A DNA stretch of 12,875 nt from Merdicola sp963557785 (lineage in GTDB: Bacteria; Bacillota; Clostridia; TANB77; CAG-508): contig CAUWBF010000018.1 of assembly GCA_963557785.1 (NCBI GenBank), positions 1 to 12,875 of the forward strand, read 5' to 3'. Both the position numbers and the translations under genes were made by a program. Under the pieces are notes generated by a model. The model saw nothing but the letters and a program-made list of their open reading frames with translations. It was not told the DNA's origin and did no database searches. Positions 1 to 6,336 of the stretch are shown piece after piece. The first letter of the stretch is position 1. Every line of letters begins with the position of its first letter.

Positions 1-3
1 ATT

Positions 4-27
4 TTATCTCTTTTTCAAAAGAGATAA
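4..27. other. AT-rich perfect hairpin at window edge
   Basis: An 11-bp arm TTATCTCTTTT is followed after two bases by its complement. It lies downstream of the leftmost minus-strand gene, but no clear T-run follows on that strand, so calling it a terminator would be a guess. The rest of 1-123 shows no gene and no recognisable copy of the array repeat. Confidence 0.4.
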
Positions 28-123
28 TTATTAGATATAGAATAAATTACTATCCAATATGAATGAGAATATATAACACATAAACCTTATTTCATCAATA
101 GTCCCAAAAGGTTTAATAAACGA

Positions 124-162
124 ATTATTGTCAGTACCTAATAAATAGATACTGACAATAAT
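124..162 (-). terminator. Hairpin after the leftmost operon
   Basis: The perfect 13-bp inverted repeat ATTATTGTCAGTA / TACTGACAATAAT starts three bases after the stop of the Api92-like gene. The sequence after the hairpin on the minus strand is AT-rich but has only short T-runs, so it may act as a weak terminator or as a 3'-end stabiliser. Confidence 0.55.
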
Positions 163-164
163 AA

Positions 165-731
165 TTAAACAAACGAAATTTCATGAATAGCAATATAGCA
201 ATCTTCATTGTCATCCATGTATTGAGATACTGCTTCCTCTAAATCCTTCATCGTTGGAGAAATCTCACGATTAACTATTTCCGAGATGCAATTTGCAACC
301 TCTTCCATAGTTTCAAAATAGTTTGACTCACAATCTGTTTCAACCCAATATTTCTCTGGAAAAAATAAGCCACTAGTATCATTAGTGCTAAAAACACCAC
401 AACCTGATTCTTCCTCTATGAAGTAAACTTTAACAGAAGGGAATTTTTCTTCTATTATATTTCTTACTCCTTCTTGTTCACACCACGCAACATATTGGTT
501 TATTGTCAGAACTTCGTCATCAAGAGAATAATCTATTATTGCGCCCCGACATCTATACTTTTCCCAATCACCTCCAAGTTTGGTAACAAGATTGCCAAGC
601 CACATTTTACCAAAGCCATTCTCTATTATTGAAGTCTTTCGCTTATCAAGCGATTTCAAGACTTTATATATAGCCTTTACTTCTTTCAAATCACCCACAC
701 ATTTGTAGGTACAATCACACCAATTAGGCAT
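165..731 (-). CDS. Api92-like (MPNWC-type) hypothetical protein
   Basis: This protein of about 188 residues begins MPNWCDCTYKCVG. The MPNWC start followed by a short beta strand is the signature I associate with the ferredoxin-like N-terminal domain of Api92/DUF1281-type proteins of plasmids, phages and mobile elements. No biochemical role is established for them to my knowledge. I chose the start at 731 over the upstream in-frame ATG at 749 because GGAGAGGAGG sits just 5' of 731 and MPNWC is the family start. The start overlaps the stop of the preceding gene by eight bases, so the pair is probably translationally coupled. The protein is acidic and cysteine-containing, with no signal peptide or membrane segment. 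The C-terminal half (residues ~110-188) is not recognisable. An immunity or anti-defence role would be speculation. Confidence 0.85.
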   Translation of the reverse strand: MPNWCDCTYKCVGDLKEVKAIYKVLKSLDKRKTSIIENGFGKMWLGNLVTKLGGDWEKYRCRGAIIDYSLDDEVLTINQYVAWCEQEGVRNIIEEKFPSVKVYFIEEESGCGVFSTNDTSGLFFPEKYWVETDCESNYFETMEEVANCISEIVNREISPTMKDLEEAVSQYMDDNEDCYIAIHEISFV

Positions 732-951
732 CGTAAACCTCCTCTCCATTTGCGTATTTATAGACTTTTAATTCATCTGAAACCATCCATTGACAGTTTG
801 ATAGCTTGAACCCATATTTATCTTCGATTGTTGAGAGGAAATCTTCAAAATCATCATATTGTTCAGATTCTATTTGTTCTTCATCTGTCAGTTCAATAAT
901 ATTTAAACAGCCAAGACAAAAGTCCAAAATATAAACAAATTTATTGCCCAT
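724..951 (-). CDS. Small acidic hypothetical protein
   Basis: This is a 75-aa protein beginning MGNKFVYILDF. It is strongly acidic in the middle (residues ~22-45), with a short hydrophobic beta-like N-terminus and no membrane segment. I recall similar small acidic proteins from Bacteroidales mobile elements but cannot name a family or function. It is the first gene of the leftmost cassette, about 50 nt after the likely transcription start. No strong Shine-Dalgarno precedes the ATG, which is common in Bacteroidetes. Its stop overlaps the start of the Api92-like gene, so the two form a tight two-gene operon. An antitoxin-like or chaperone-like role would fit the size and charge but is not supported directly. 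Confidence 0.82.
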   Translation of the reverse strand: MGNKFVYILDFCLGCLNIIELTDEEQIESEQYDDFEDFLSTIEDKYGFKLSNCQWMVSDELKVYKYANGEEVYDA

Positions 952-1007
952 ACGTTTAAAGGTTTTAGTTGATTACCGAAGGAAGTGTTTCTCCCTATCT
1001 TGTACTA

Positions 1008-1039
1008 CAAAGGTACAAAATTATCTACATGTATGCAAA
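1008..1039 (-). promoter_or_regulatory. Cassette promoter 1 (drives 951-165)
   Basis: On the minus strand a -33 TTTG (1036-1039) and a -7 TACCTTTG (1008-1015) are separated by 20 bp, matching the Bacteroidetes consensus TTTG-N19-21-TAnnTTTG. The -33 box lies in the left arm of the palindrome GTATGCAAATGTGCATAC (1031-1048, 7-bp arms), a plausible operator. The leader carries a purine-rich stretch AGGGAG shortly after the expected start. Confidence 0.8.
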
Positions 1040-1212
1040 TGTGCATACGTTTATTTTCATATAAAAGAGGTGTTTTTTTGCCTGGAAAATTGGGCGCAAT
1101 TTGGGTTGGCGTTTGCTTCCAAAAGTTTTTTATTCCCTTTATTTTATTACTTTTATTACCTCTATTACTTTGTAATATGGTATTCTATGGTAATATAGTT
1201 AATACAAAAAGT

Positions 1213-1722
1213 AAGGGAAATATAGAAAACAGGGAGGGAACAACGGTTGGGCCGTCAGAAAGCGGATGGTGAAGTGAGAATGAAGTGAAACGGAATCGAA
1301 CCTCACCTTTTGCTTTCGTTCTGCGAGGCTGCCGTCTGTCTTGACTTTAGGCAAGAAGGACAGCAGCCTGAAAAGCAGAACCGGCTCAAACGTTGTGGTG
1401 TGGGCAGAGTTCTAAGAAAGAAGATAGCAAAACAGAGTGTACCTATTCGGCTTGCCGAACAGCTGCATTCTGTTTGCAGAGTTTTAGGGAAAGTGAATAA
1501 AAGCGTCAGCGATGTAAAGTTAGTAGAAATATAGGAAAAGGGCGGTGTACTATTGGGTGGGCAGAGAATATAAGATAATAAAAATAGAACGAGATTCTGT
1601 CCGATGAAAGCAGACAGCTTCGGCATAGCAAAGGAATTCTGACTGATATAGAACATATTACAAAGTAATATGAATATTATAAGTAATATAAGAAACGCGA
1701 GTATTGAACATCATATAAAAAC
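1213..1722. repeat. Long intergenic repeat, copy 1
   Basis: This ~510-bp stretch recurs nearly unchanged at 4315-4821 and in large part at 8876-9166. It contains the folded core at 1241-1395 and then a GC-richer arm with further small hairpins (TTCGGC-TT-GCCGAA; CTGCA...TGCAG at about 1448-1478). It ends with ATATTACAAAGTAATAT just before the terminator at 1723. No gene is convincing in 1040-1970; the open frames here are by-products of the repeat. Confidence 0.9.
1241..1395 (+). ncRNA. Folded three-way-junction element, copy 1 (candidate)
   Basis: Three helices can be drawn on the plus strand. The outer helix is CAACGGTTGGGCC (1241-1253) with GGCTCAAACGTTG (1383-1395), with one mismatch in 13. 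Arm A is GAAAGCGGATGGTGA (1258-1272) with TCACCTTTTGCTTTC (1303-1317). Arm B is GTTCTGC (1318-1324) with GCAGAAC (1375-1381), capped by AGGCTGC/GCAGCCT (1326-1332/1363-1369). It could be a plus-strand RNA or a site that works as folded single-stranded DNA. I do not recognise it as a named family. Confidence 0.65.
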
Positions 1723-1752
1723 TTCCAATGGTAGTAAACCCTACCATTGGAA
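1723..1752 (-). terminator. CCAATGG-type terminator with no gene before it
   Basis: A 12-bp stem TTCCAATGGTAG/CTACCATTGGAA is followed on the minus strand by GTTTTTATAT. It lies about 40 bases after the promoter at 1790-1821, so that promoter would give only a very short transcript. The CCAATGG core is shared with the terminators at 4822 and 9378. Confidence 0.8.
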
Positions 1753-1789
1753 AATAAAATGAGGGCTTATTTCTTCCTTTTTGGTACTA

Positions 1790-1821
1790 CAAAAATACGA
1801 AAAATACTTATTGTATGCAAA
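1790..1821 (-). promoter_or_regulatory. Cassette promoter 2, without a gene
   Basis: On the minus strand the -7 TATTTTTG (1790-1797) and -33 TTTG (1818-1821) are 20 bp apart. The conserved ATTTGCATAC context is present at the -33 box, although the right half of the palindrome is lost. A purine-rich AAAAAGGAAGAAAT leader follows, then directly the terminator at 1752-1723. The slot looks like a cassette whose gene was deleted or never filled. Confidence 0.7.
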
Positions 1822-2111
1822 TGAACACACAATATTTTTTTTATTTTCGGTAAAATCAAATACAAAACATCTGGTCAATTTTACGAGGTATTTTTCATTT
1901 CTTTCTTGTATTACTTCTATTACTTGTAAATATGATATATTTTGAAAATATAGAATGAAAGGAGGGTATAATGATACCCTATACTTTTGGATTCACCCGC
2001 AGATGCCCGAAGAAAAAAAACAAAATTATGATACCAAAAACATTGAAAAAAAGCATAGAAGTTTGCTTATATGGAAACTTTTATATACCTTTGTTGTATA
2101 AATTAAAGGCT

Positions 2112-2453
2112 ATGAATGAAAGAACTATAAAAATAGTATTAAGTGATGATGCTAAAAACTTTATCAAAATTCAACCTCTTAAAGCACAACAAAAAATAGT
2201 CTATAATATCAAAAAAGTAGAGGGTGGAGTTATGGATAAAGAACTATTCAAAAAGTTGGATGATACTGATATATGGGAATTGCGTACTTTGTTTAATGGA
2301 ATTTGCTATCGGTTGTTATCTTTTTGGGATAATGATGAAGGAGCTTTAGTCATAGTTACTCATGGGATAATAAAAAAGACACAAAAAACTCCTTCAAAGG
2401 AAATTGCCAAAGCCGAAGCGATAATGAAAGAATACTTTAACGATAAAAAATAA
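2112..2453 (+). CDS. RelE-superfamily toxin, Gp49/HigB-like
   Basis: From ATG 2112 this gives 113 aa (MNERTIKIVLSDDAKNFI...). The pattern is that of phage-derived Gp49-like/HigB toxins: an N-terminal helix pair, ELFKKLDDTDIWELRTLF in the middle, a basic strand (CYRLLSFWDND), then VTHGIIKKTQKTP and a C-terminal helix. The family fold is a ribosome-dependent mRNA endonuclease; catalytic activity here is inferred. The Xre antitoxin gene starts five bases after the stop, the toxin-first order typical of higBA. The frame stays open upstream to ATG 1971, which has an excellent AAAGGAGG; that start would add 47 residues unlike the family. I favour 2112, where AAAGG precedes the ATG. The pair is on the plus strand, opposite to the cassettes. 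Confidence 0.82.
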   Translation: MNERTIKIVLSDDAKNFIKIQPLKAQQKIVYNIKKVEGGVMDKELFKKLDDTDIWELRTLFNGICYRLLSFWDNDEGALVIVTHGIIKKTQKTPSKEIAKAEAIMKEYFNDKK

Positions 2454-2458
2454 CAGAT

Positions 2459-2791
2459 ATGGCAAAAATGAATTTCACACCGGCTGATGATTTAGTGGAT
2501 GAAGTTTGGGGAAAAATGGGAACTCCCGAACGCGATGCAATGGAAGCCCAACTAAAAGAAGAGATAAATGCCTACTTTGTTGGAGAAGCTATAAAGAAAG
2601 TGAGACAACTACAAAATCTCACACAAGAAGAGCTTGGCGAAAAGGTTGGAGTAAAAAAATCCCAAATATCGAAACTTGAAAGCGGTAAATGCGTTATTAC
2701 ACTCCCGACAATGAGTCGAATTTTTCGAGCTTTAGGTATTGCTACGGCCTCTTTAGATTTAGGTGCTATTGGAAAAGTTACCCTATGGTAA
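2459..2791 (+). CDS. Xre-family antitoxin (HigA-like)
   Basis: This is a 110-aa protein. Residues ~40-97 form a Cro/CI-type helix-turn-helix, with LTQEELGEKVGVKKSQISKL as the core and the typical ESGK turn after the recognition helix. The N-terminal ~40 residues, with MGTPERDAMEAQLKEEI, are the usual helical extension of antitoxins paired with Gp49/HigB toxins. It starts five bases after the toxin stop and so is very likely cotranscribed. By family knowledge it would bind the toxin and repress the shared promoter. The operon ends at the strong terminator at 2804-2843. I did not find a convincing consensus promoter before 1971. Confidence 0.9.
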   Translation: MAKMNFTPADDLVDEVWGKMGTPERDAMEAQLKEEINAYFVGEAIKKVRQLQNLTQEELGEKVGVKKSQISKLESGKCVITLPTMSRIFRALGIATASLDLGAIGKVTLW

Positions 2792-2803
2792 ATTTCTTAT
2801 GTT

Positions 2804-2843
2804 AAAAAAAGAGAGGATATAGATAACTATTCCTCTCTTTTTT
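2804..2843. terminator. Bidirectional rho-independent terminator
   Basis: A stem of about 12 bp (AAAAAGAGAGGA with TCCTCTCTTTTT) has an A-tract on one side and a T-tract on the other. It therefore works for the plus-strand toxin-antitoxin pair and for the minus-strand operon ending at 2869. Confidence 0.9.
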
Positions 2844-2868
2844 ATATCTATACATATAATTGGCTTTG

Positions 2869-3228
2869 CTAAGCAACAAAAGACAAGGCCTCCCATAAAC
2901 CATATATCATTTTTTCTGCGTCTTCCATATCCGCCACTATATCCTTGATGTGATAGGGTGCGCCTTTTTTGCCATGTCCGTCTTCACCAATCCACAGATA
3001 GGCTTCATAATCTGGGTCAAAATCCTCGTAATACTCTTTTATATCGGCAATAAGGGTCTCAATATTCCCTTGCTGCATCTCGGCATAGAAATTAAAATCT
3101 TGTCCATACTTAGTGAAACGTTGAAACTCAAATGAAATGTTCGACATTTTTTTGTCATCCACGCTTACGTACCAACCCTTTTCTTGGGCAATTTCAATTA
3201 CTTTCTGTATTTGTTTTTGGGTAGTCAT
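2869..3228 (-). CDS. Small hypothetical protein of mobile elements
   Basis: This is a 119-aa soluble, acidic protein with an N-terminal helix (TTQKQIQKVIEIAQEKG). Its middle carries GQDFNFYAEM, a region DFDPDYEAYLWIGEDGHG, and a C-terminal helix. I recall proteins with the same GQDFNF and EAYLW...GHG...GAP features in Bacteroidales mobile elements, but know of no named function. It is the last gene of the ssb operon, separated from the preceding gene by a small hairpin (GGGGAAA/TTTCCCC around 3247-3269) that could act in processing or attenuation. A role in element maintenance or anti-defence is inference from company only. Confidence 0.83.
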   Translation of the reverse strand: MTTQKQIQKVIEIAQEKGWYVSVDDKKMSNISFEFQRFTKYGQDFNFYAEMQQGNIETLIADIKEYYEDFDPDYEAYLWIGEDGHGKKGAPYHIKDIVADMEDAEKMIYGLWEALSFVA

Positions 3229-3279
3229 CTTGCAAGGGTTTAAAGTGGGGAAACTTTTTACATTTCCCCATAAGTGGTT

Positions 3280-3612
3280 TTAATCTGTTACTTGAAAATA
3301 ATATTCCTGTTTTTCGTCCGACCATTCAGAGGTCATTTCATCCGCTTCCCTCCATAACTTATCATAGAGAACAGCTTTTTGATTATCTCTCTCATACCAT
3401 TGCCATATCTTGTGATTGAGGACAAGACAAAGTTCCGTCCAATATTTAAAATCATCTTTCCATTCAGATTTTATACACTCATAGGTTTCTTCAATATCAT
3501 TGATGCCCAATTTGTCGGCAATAGAGAAGTCCTGCCAAAAAGTGGTTATAGGTTCATAGCCACTTAACTCTGTTATATTCCATTTAGGAATGCCAATTAG
3601 TAAAACTTCCAT
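3280..3612 (-). CDS. Small tryptophan-rich hypothetical protein
   Basis: This 110-aa protein has a FWQDFSIADKLGINDIEETYE segment (residues ~25-45), then KYWTELCLVLNHKIWQWYE (~57-75) and LYDKLWREAD. It appears all-helical, acidic and soluble. I associate the FWQDFSIAD...LNHKIWQ pattern with short proteins of Bacteroidales conjugative elements; their function is unknown to me. Its leader (3640-3673) copies the leader of the array promoters, TTTCTCC...GATACTACAAAG, but the match ends at the -7 box. It was probably once first in its own cassette and is now read from the ssb promoter. Confidence 0.8.
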   Translation of the reverse strand: MEVLLIGIPKWNITELSGYEPITTFWQDFSIADKLGINDIEETYECIKSEWKDDFKYWTELCLVLNHKIWQWYERDNQKAVLYDKLWREADEMTSEWSDEKQEYYFQVTD

Positions 3613-3698
3613 ATTTTATATTTATGTTTAAATTGATTATTGAGGGTTTGTTTCTCCTTTTTGATACTACAAAGCCACTCTCTTCATAGCAAGAAGGA

Positions 3699-4049
3699 TT
3701 ACTTAGTAGAAGTATCTTCTTTATCAACTGCCGGATAGAACTTAGTAGCCACCATGATTACACGGTTGTGTTTGACACCATCCTTGTCAGTCCATTCTTC
3801 AGGCTTGAAATACCCTTCAACAGTCAGCAGAGTTCCTTTACTGATTTGATTAAAATCTTCAAGATTCTCATTCTTGCGCCATGCCTCACAACCAATGAAT
3901 GCAGAAACACGAATGGTTTCTTCACCAACTTTTTCCTGTCGGCCAAGAACCAACGAGAAACGTGCTACTGACGATGTTGTAAAATTGCGAATTTCAGCGT
4001 TATTAGCTACAAAACCAGAAACCGAAAAGCTATTCTCAATCTTTTTCAT
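3699..4049 (-). CDS. ssb: Single-stranded DNA-binding protein
   Basis: This 116-aa OB-fold protein has the SSB pattern: FSVSGFVANNAEIRNF, then VARFSLVLGR, then RVSAFIGCEAWRKNENL, and KGTLLTVEGYFKPEEWTDKDGVK with a final strand. It would bind single-stranded DNA as an oligomer. It resembles the short SSBs of Bacteroidales mobile elements rather than the housekeeping protein: the C-terminus ends KEDTSTK, without the acidic DDxxxF tip that recruits replication proteins. It is the first gene of its cassette, about 65 nt after the promoter at 4119-4150. In a recombinase array it could protect or present single-stranded intermediates; that is inference. Confidence 0.92.
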   Translation of the reverse strand: MKKIENSFSVSGFVANNAEIRNFTTSSVARFSLVLGRQEKVGEETIRVSAFIGCEAWRKNENLEDFNQISKGTLLTVEGYFKPEEWTDKDGVKHNRVIMVATKFYPAVDKEDTSTK

Positions 4050-4118
4050 ATTGCTTATATTTTAAATAATACTTCGTTAATTAGTTCAAGAAGAATTCTT
4101 TCTTCCTCTTTGATATTA

Positions 4119-4150
4119 CAAAGATACAAAATTATTCTTGTGTATGCAAA
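4119..4150 (-). promoter_or_regulatory. Cassette promoter 3 (drives ssb operon)
   Basis: The -7 TATCTTTG (4119-4126) and -33 TTTG (4147-4150) are 20 bp apart on the minus strand. The -33 lies in the palindrome GTATGCAAATGTGCATAC (4142-4159). An upstream inverted pair ATGCAAAT (4205-4212) / ATTTGCAT (4222-4229) repeats the same half-site and may bind the same regulator. Confidence 0.85.
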
Positions 4151-4314
4151 TGTGCATACGTTTATTTTAGTATAAAAATGAAGTTTTTTTGTCGGGAAAA
4201 TTGGATGCAAATTTGAATGTCATTTGCATTGAATAGTTTTTATTCCCTTTGTTCTATATTACGTTTATTACTCAGTAATATCTTATTTTATGGTAATATA
4301 GATAATAGATGAAA

Positions 4315-4821
4315 TAAGGGAAATATAGAAAACAGGGAGGGGCGCAATGGTTAAGCCGTCAGAAAGCGGAAGGTGAAGTGAGAATGAAGTGAAACGGAAT
4401 CGAACCTCACCTTTTGCTTTCGTTCTGCGAGGCTGCCGTCTGTCTTGACTTTAGGCAAGAAGGACAGCAGCCTGAAAAGCAGAACCGGCTCAAACGTTGT
4501 GGTGTGGGCAGAGTTCTAAGAAAGAAGATAGCAAAACAGAGTGTACCTATTCGGCTTGCCGAACAGCTGCATTCTGTTTGCAGAGTTTTAGGGAAAGTGA
4601 ATAAAAGCGTCAGCGATGTAAAGTTAGTAGAAATATAGGAAAAGGGCGGTGTACTAATGGGTGGGCAGAGTATATAAGATAATAAAAATAGAACAAGCTT
4701 CTGTCTGCTGAAAGCAGACAACTTCAGCATAGCAATGGAATCCTGATATAGCACATATTACAAAGTAATATAAATATTATAAGTAATATAAGAAACGCGA
4801 GTGTTGAACATCATATAAAAA
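4315..4821. repeat. Long intergenic repeat, copy 2
   Basis: It is nearly identical to 1213-1722, and identical or almost so to 8750-9165 over about 415 bp (including sequence left of this interval, from ~4190). It contains folded core 2 (4345-4499). It ends with ATATTACAAAGTAATAT (around 4746-4762) just before the terminator. No gene is convincing between 4130 and 4860. Confidence 0.9.
4345..4499 (+). ncRNA. Folded three-way-junction element, copy 2 (candidate)
   Basis: The architecture matches copy 1. The outer helix is 4345-4357/4487-4499. Arm A is GAAAGCGGAAGGTGA (4362-4376) with TCACCTTTTGCTTTC (4407-4421), all 15 positions paired with two G-T wobbles. Arm B is 4422-4428/4479-4485. Relative to copy 1, a T:T mismatch in arm A is repaired here, while the outer helix gains one wobble and one A-C mismatch. 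Confidence 0.65.
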
Positions 4822-4853
4822 CACCCAATGGCATAGTTCTCAGCCATTGGGTG
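4822..4853 (-). terminator. CCAATGG-type terminator of cassette 3
   Basis: An 11-bp stem CACCCAATGGC/GCCATTGGGTG is followed by GTTTTTATAT on the minus strand, directly after the gene ending at 4860. Confidence 0.88.
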
Positions 4854-4859
4854 GGGATT

Positions 4860-5405
4860 TTAAGGTTTCAAGTTCTCGTCCAAAGATCGCAATGGAACGT
4901 AACCTTTGTGTAAATATGTCGTAGGAGCATTTGATACTTTAAGTCCACTATCAAATTTCACATTAACAAAAGTCCGACCATTCTCAGTTTCATATTGTGA
5001 AGCCGTATAACCTACCTCCATTTTAGGCAACTCCCAGAAGCCCCAATTAGTTCGCGTCAGATACCCCATTAAAATTCGCACATTCTCACGAGTATAAGGG
5101 ATTAATTCACGGGATTGAATCATGGCTACGAACTCTTTTTCTTGAACCTCCATACGTTTTATCTCAGCTGCAAATTGTGCTGCTTTTTGTTTTTCTGTCA
5201 TTGCAGTCTGTTCTCTTATATAATCATCTATAGTACCATTATAATCAAAACATTTAGATAAAAAATTTTCCATTCCCATAGAACCTATAACAGAACCTGT
5301 ATTATTATAAATTCTGCCATCAGGGGTTCTTAATGTTACAAAACCTGTTTCAGAGATTTCTACACTAAAAACCTTTTGTGAAGTTCGACTTTTATACAAT
5401 TTCAT
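4860..5405 (-). CDS. Hypothetical protein, last gene of cassette 3
   Basis: From ATG 5405 this is 181 aa (MKLYKSRTSQKVFSVEI...). An in-frame TTG at 5447 would add 14 residues but directly abuts the stop of the broken gene upstream. Residues ~10-45 look like beta strands (VFSVEISETGFVTLRTPDGRIYNN). Residues ~70-105 form a charged helix (TEKQKAAQFAAEIKRMEVQE), followed by another mixed domain with WGFWELPKMEVGYTASQY. There is no signal peptide or membrane helix, and I do not recognise a family. Its base composition is lower in G+C than the two genes upstream. It is followed immediately by the cassette terminator, and the likely promoter is at 7154-7185. Confidence 0.75.
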   Translation of the reverse strand: MKLYKSRTSQKVFSVEISETGFVTLRTPDGRIYNNTGSVIGSMGMENFLSKCFDYNGTIDDYIREQTAMTEKQKAAQFAAEIKRMEVQEKEFVAMIQSRELIPYTRENVRILMGYLTRTNWGFWELPKMEVGYTASQYETENGRTFVNVKFDSGLKVSNAPTTYLHKGYVPLRSLDENLKP

Positions 5406-5447
5406 AATATAATCATTATAAGTAATCAAAGAATGTTTACTGCTCAA

Positions 5448-5572
5448 CTACCTCGAAAAAAGGTTAGGTATAGGACTATCAACTTCGGCATAAGCTACGC
5501 CATCTGTATCAATCCATGATACAGCCTTAATGCCCGCAGCTGCTCACCAATATACTTTATTTCGTCAGCCAT
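5448..5572 (-). pseudogene. Frameshifted small gene remnant
   Basis: ATG 5572 with GGAAGG just upstream opens MADEIKYIGEQLRAL, which soon runs into a TAG near 5495. A second frame then carries a coding-like stretch GIKAVSWIDTDGVAYAEVDS and ends at TAG 5450-5448. A one- or two-base change around 5537-5545 would join the two into a protein of about 41 residues. The TTG of the next frame follows this stop directly. Product unknown. Confidence 0.5.
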
Positions 5573-5592
5573 ATCCTTCCACAGTTATTTTT

Positions 5593-6108
5593 TTATCGCA
5601 ACGCCACTGCCCACAGCCATCCATTGCTATCGCGATAGTTCAGTACATGAGTCTGCAGTGTCTCAACGAAATGGTCGTTACCTGCAACCACCACCACTTC
5701 GCCGGGCTTCAACGCCTGAATGCGTTCAATGATTTCGCAAACAGAATGTTCATCAACGCCATCCGCCTCCATATACATTTCATCCTGCAACAAATCTTCA
5801 AAGTAGGAAGTGTCGTAGCAAAATGAAATACCGTCAGCGGCATTTTCATACAAGGATTCATCAACGATGATCTCATTTTCAAAATCAGAAAGTCGCCAGC
5901 AGTTATCAAACGGCTTTCGAACTATCACCACGCGCTCAAAGTTATCGCATAGGGACATCACATGATTGATTTGTGCTTCACTCTTAAAACCTATTAGTGC
6001 GTAACGAGTTTGCAGATTTTCGTCTAATTCCCAAGTAGGAACCAAATCAAGGCCATTATCATAGGCCAGCTGCTTTAAAGTTTGTTGATTTACAAAATGC
6101 TGTTTCAT
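5593..6108 (-). CDS. Acidic hypothetical protein (cassette 3)
   Basis: This is a 171-aa soluble protein, beginning MKQHFVNQQTLKQLAYDNG. It is strongly acidic around residues 75-125 (ENEIIVDESLYENAAD; YFEDLLQDEMYMEADGVDE). It has a VVVVAGNDHFVETLQTHVLNYRDS segment near the C-terminus and ends WLWAVALR. I recognise no domain. It is visibly richer in G+C than most of the window, like the gene before it, and both are preceded by a copy of the 85-bp tRNA-like repeat and the CAGGTAAAA leader. They probably arrived together as a sub-unit. The acidity and single-domain size would suit an immunity or inhibitor protein, but nothing proves that. Confidence 0.82.
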   Translation of the reverse strand: MKQHFVNQQTLKQLAYDNGLDLVPTWELDENLQTRYALIGFKSEAQINHVMSLCDNFERVVIVRKPFDNCWRLSDFENEIIVDESLYENAADGISFCYDTSYFEDLLQDEMYMEADGVDEHSVCEIIERIQALKPGEVVVVAGNDHFVETLQTHVLNYRDSNGWLWAVALR

Positions 6109-6121
6109 TTTTTTAATGACT

Positions 6122-6264
6122 GAATTTTACCTGTTGCCGCCAGGTTTTGAAATAATTAAAAGAAAATTGTAATGCCGTAGAAGCCCACCTCGGAGTCGAA
6201 CCGAGTAAGCGAACCAACTTCGGTGGGTCAACGCTCTGATTGGTTCTCCCAAATGGGCCAGAGC
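6122..6264 (-). repeat. tRNA-like leader repeat, copy a
   Basis: This comprises an 85-bp core (6180-6264) plus a shared GAATTTTACCTGTTGCC segment (6122-6138) near the next start codon. Read on the minus strand, the core ends in a T-arm-like hairpin CTCGG-TTCGACT-CCGAG. GGCCCAT and GTGGGCT could pair as a 7-bp acceptor around it. Further pairings are GAACCAA/TTGGTTC, CCCACC/GGTGGG and GCTCTG/CAGAGC, and they interleave. D-arm and anticodon arm are not credible, so I do not call a tRNA gene. Confidence 0.75.
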
Positions 6265-6336
6265 AAAAATTATTAAAAAAGTTGAATTAGAAAACACGAC
6301 TTTTTCCAGCCGCTTTATTGTGTAAGCACATAGGTG

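Noticed and set aside
1310..1534. A 74-codon plus-strand frame, identical at 4414-4638 and largely at 8982-9215
   Set aside because: It lies entirely in the folded repeat. Its identity follows from DNA identity of the copies, and the divergent copies 4 and 5 do not keep it. It has no ribosome site or plausible domain.
1303..1656. A ~115-codon minus-strand frame in the repeat (also 4407-4754)
   Set aside because: It is the complement of the same repeat, with a low-complexity Ser/Phe/Leu composition. The third copy loses it, so it is a shadow of the repeat.
6180..6264. A tRNA gene on the minus strand
   Set aside because: The T-arm and, in copy a, an acceptor-like stem can be drawn, but no acceptable D-arm or anticodon arm, and the second copy breaks the acceptor pairing.
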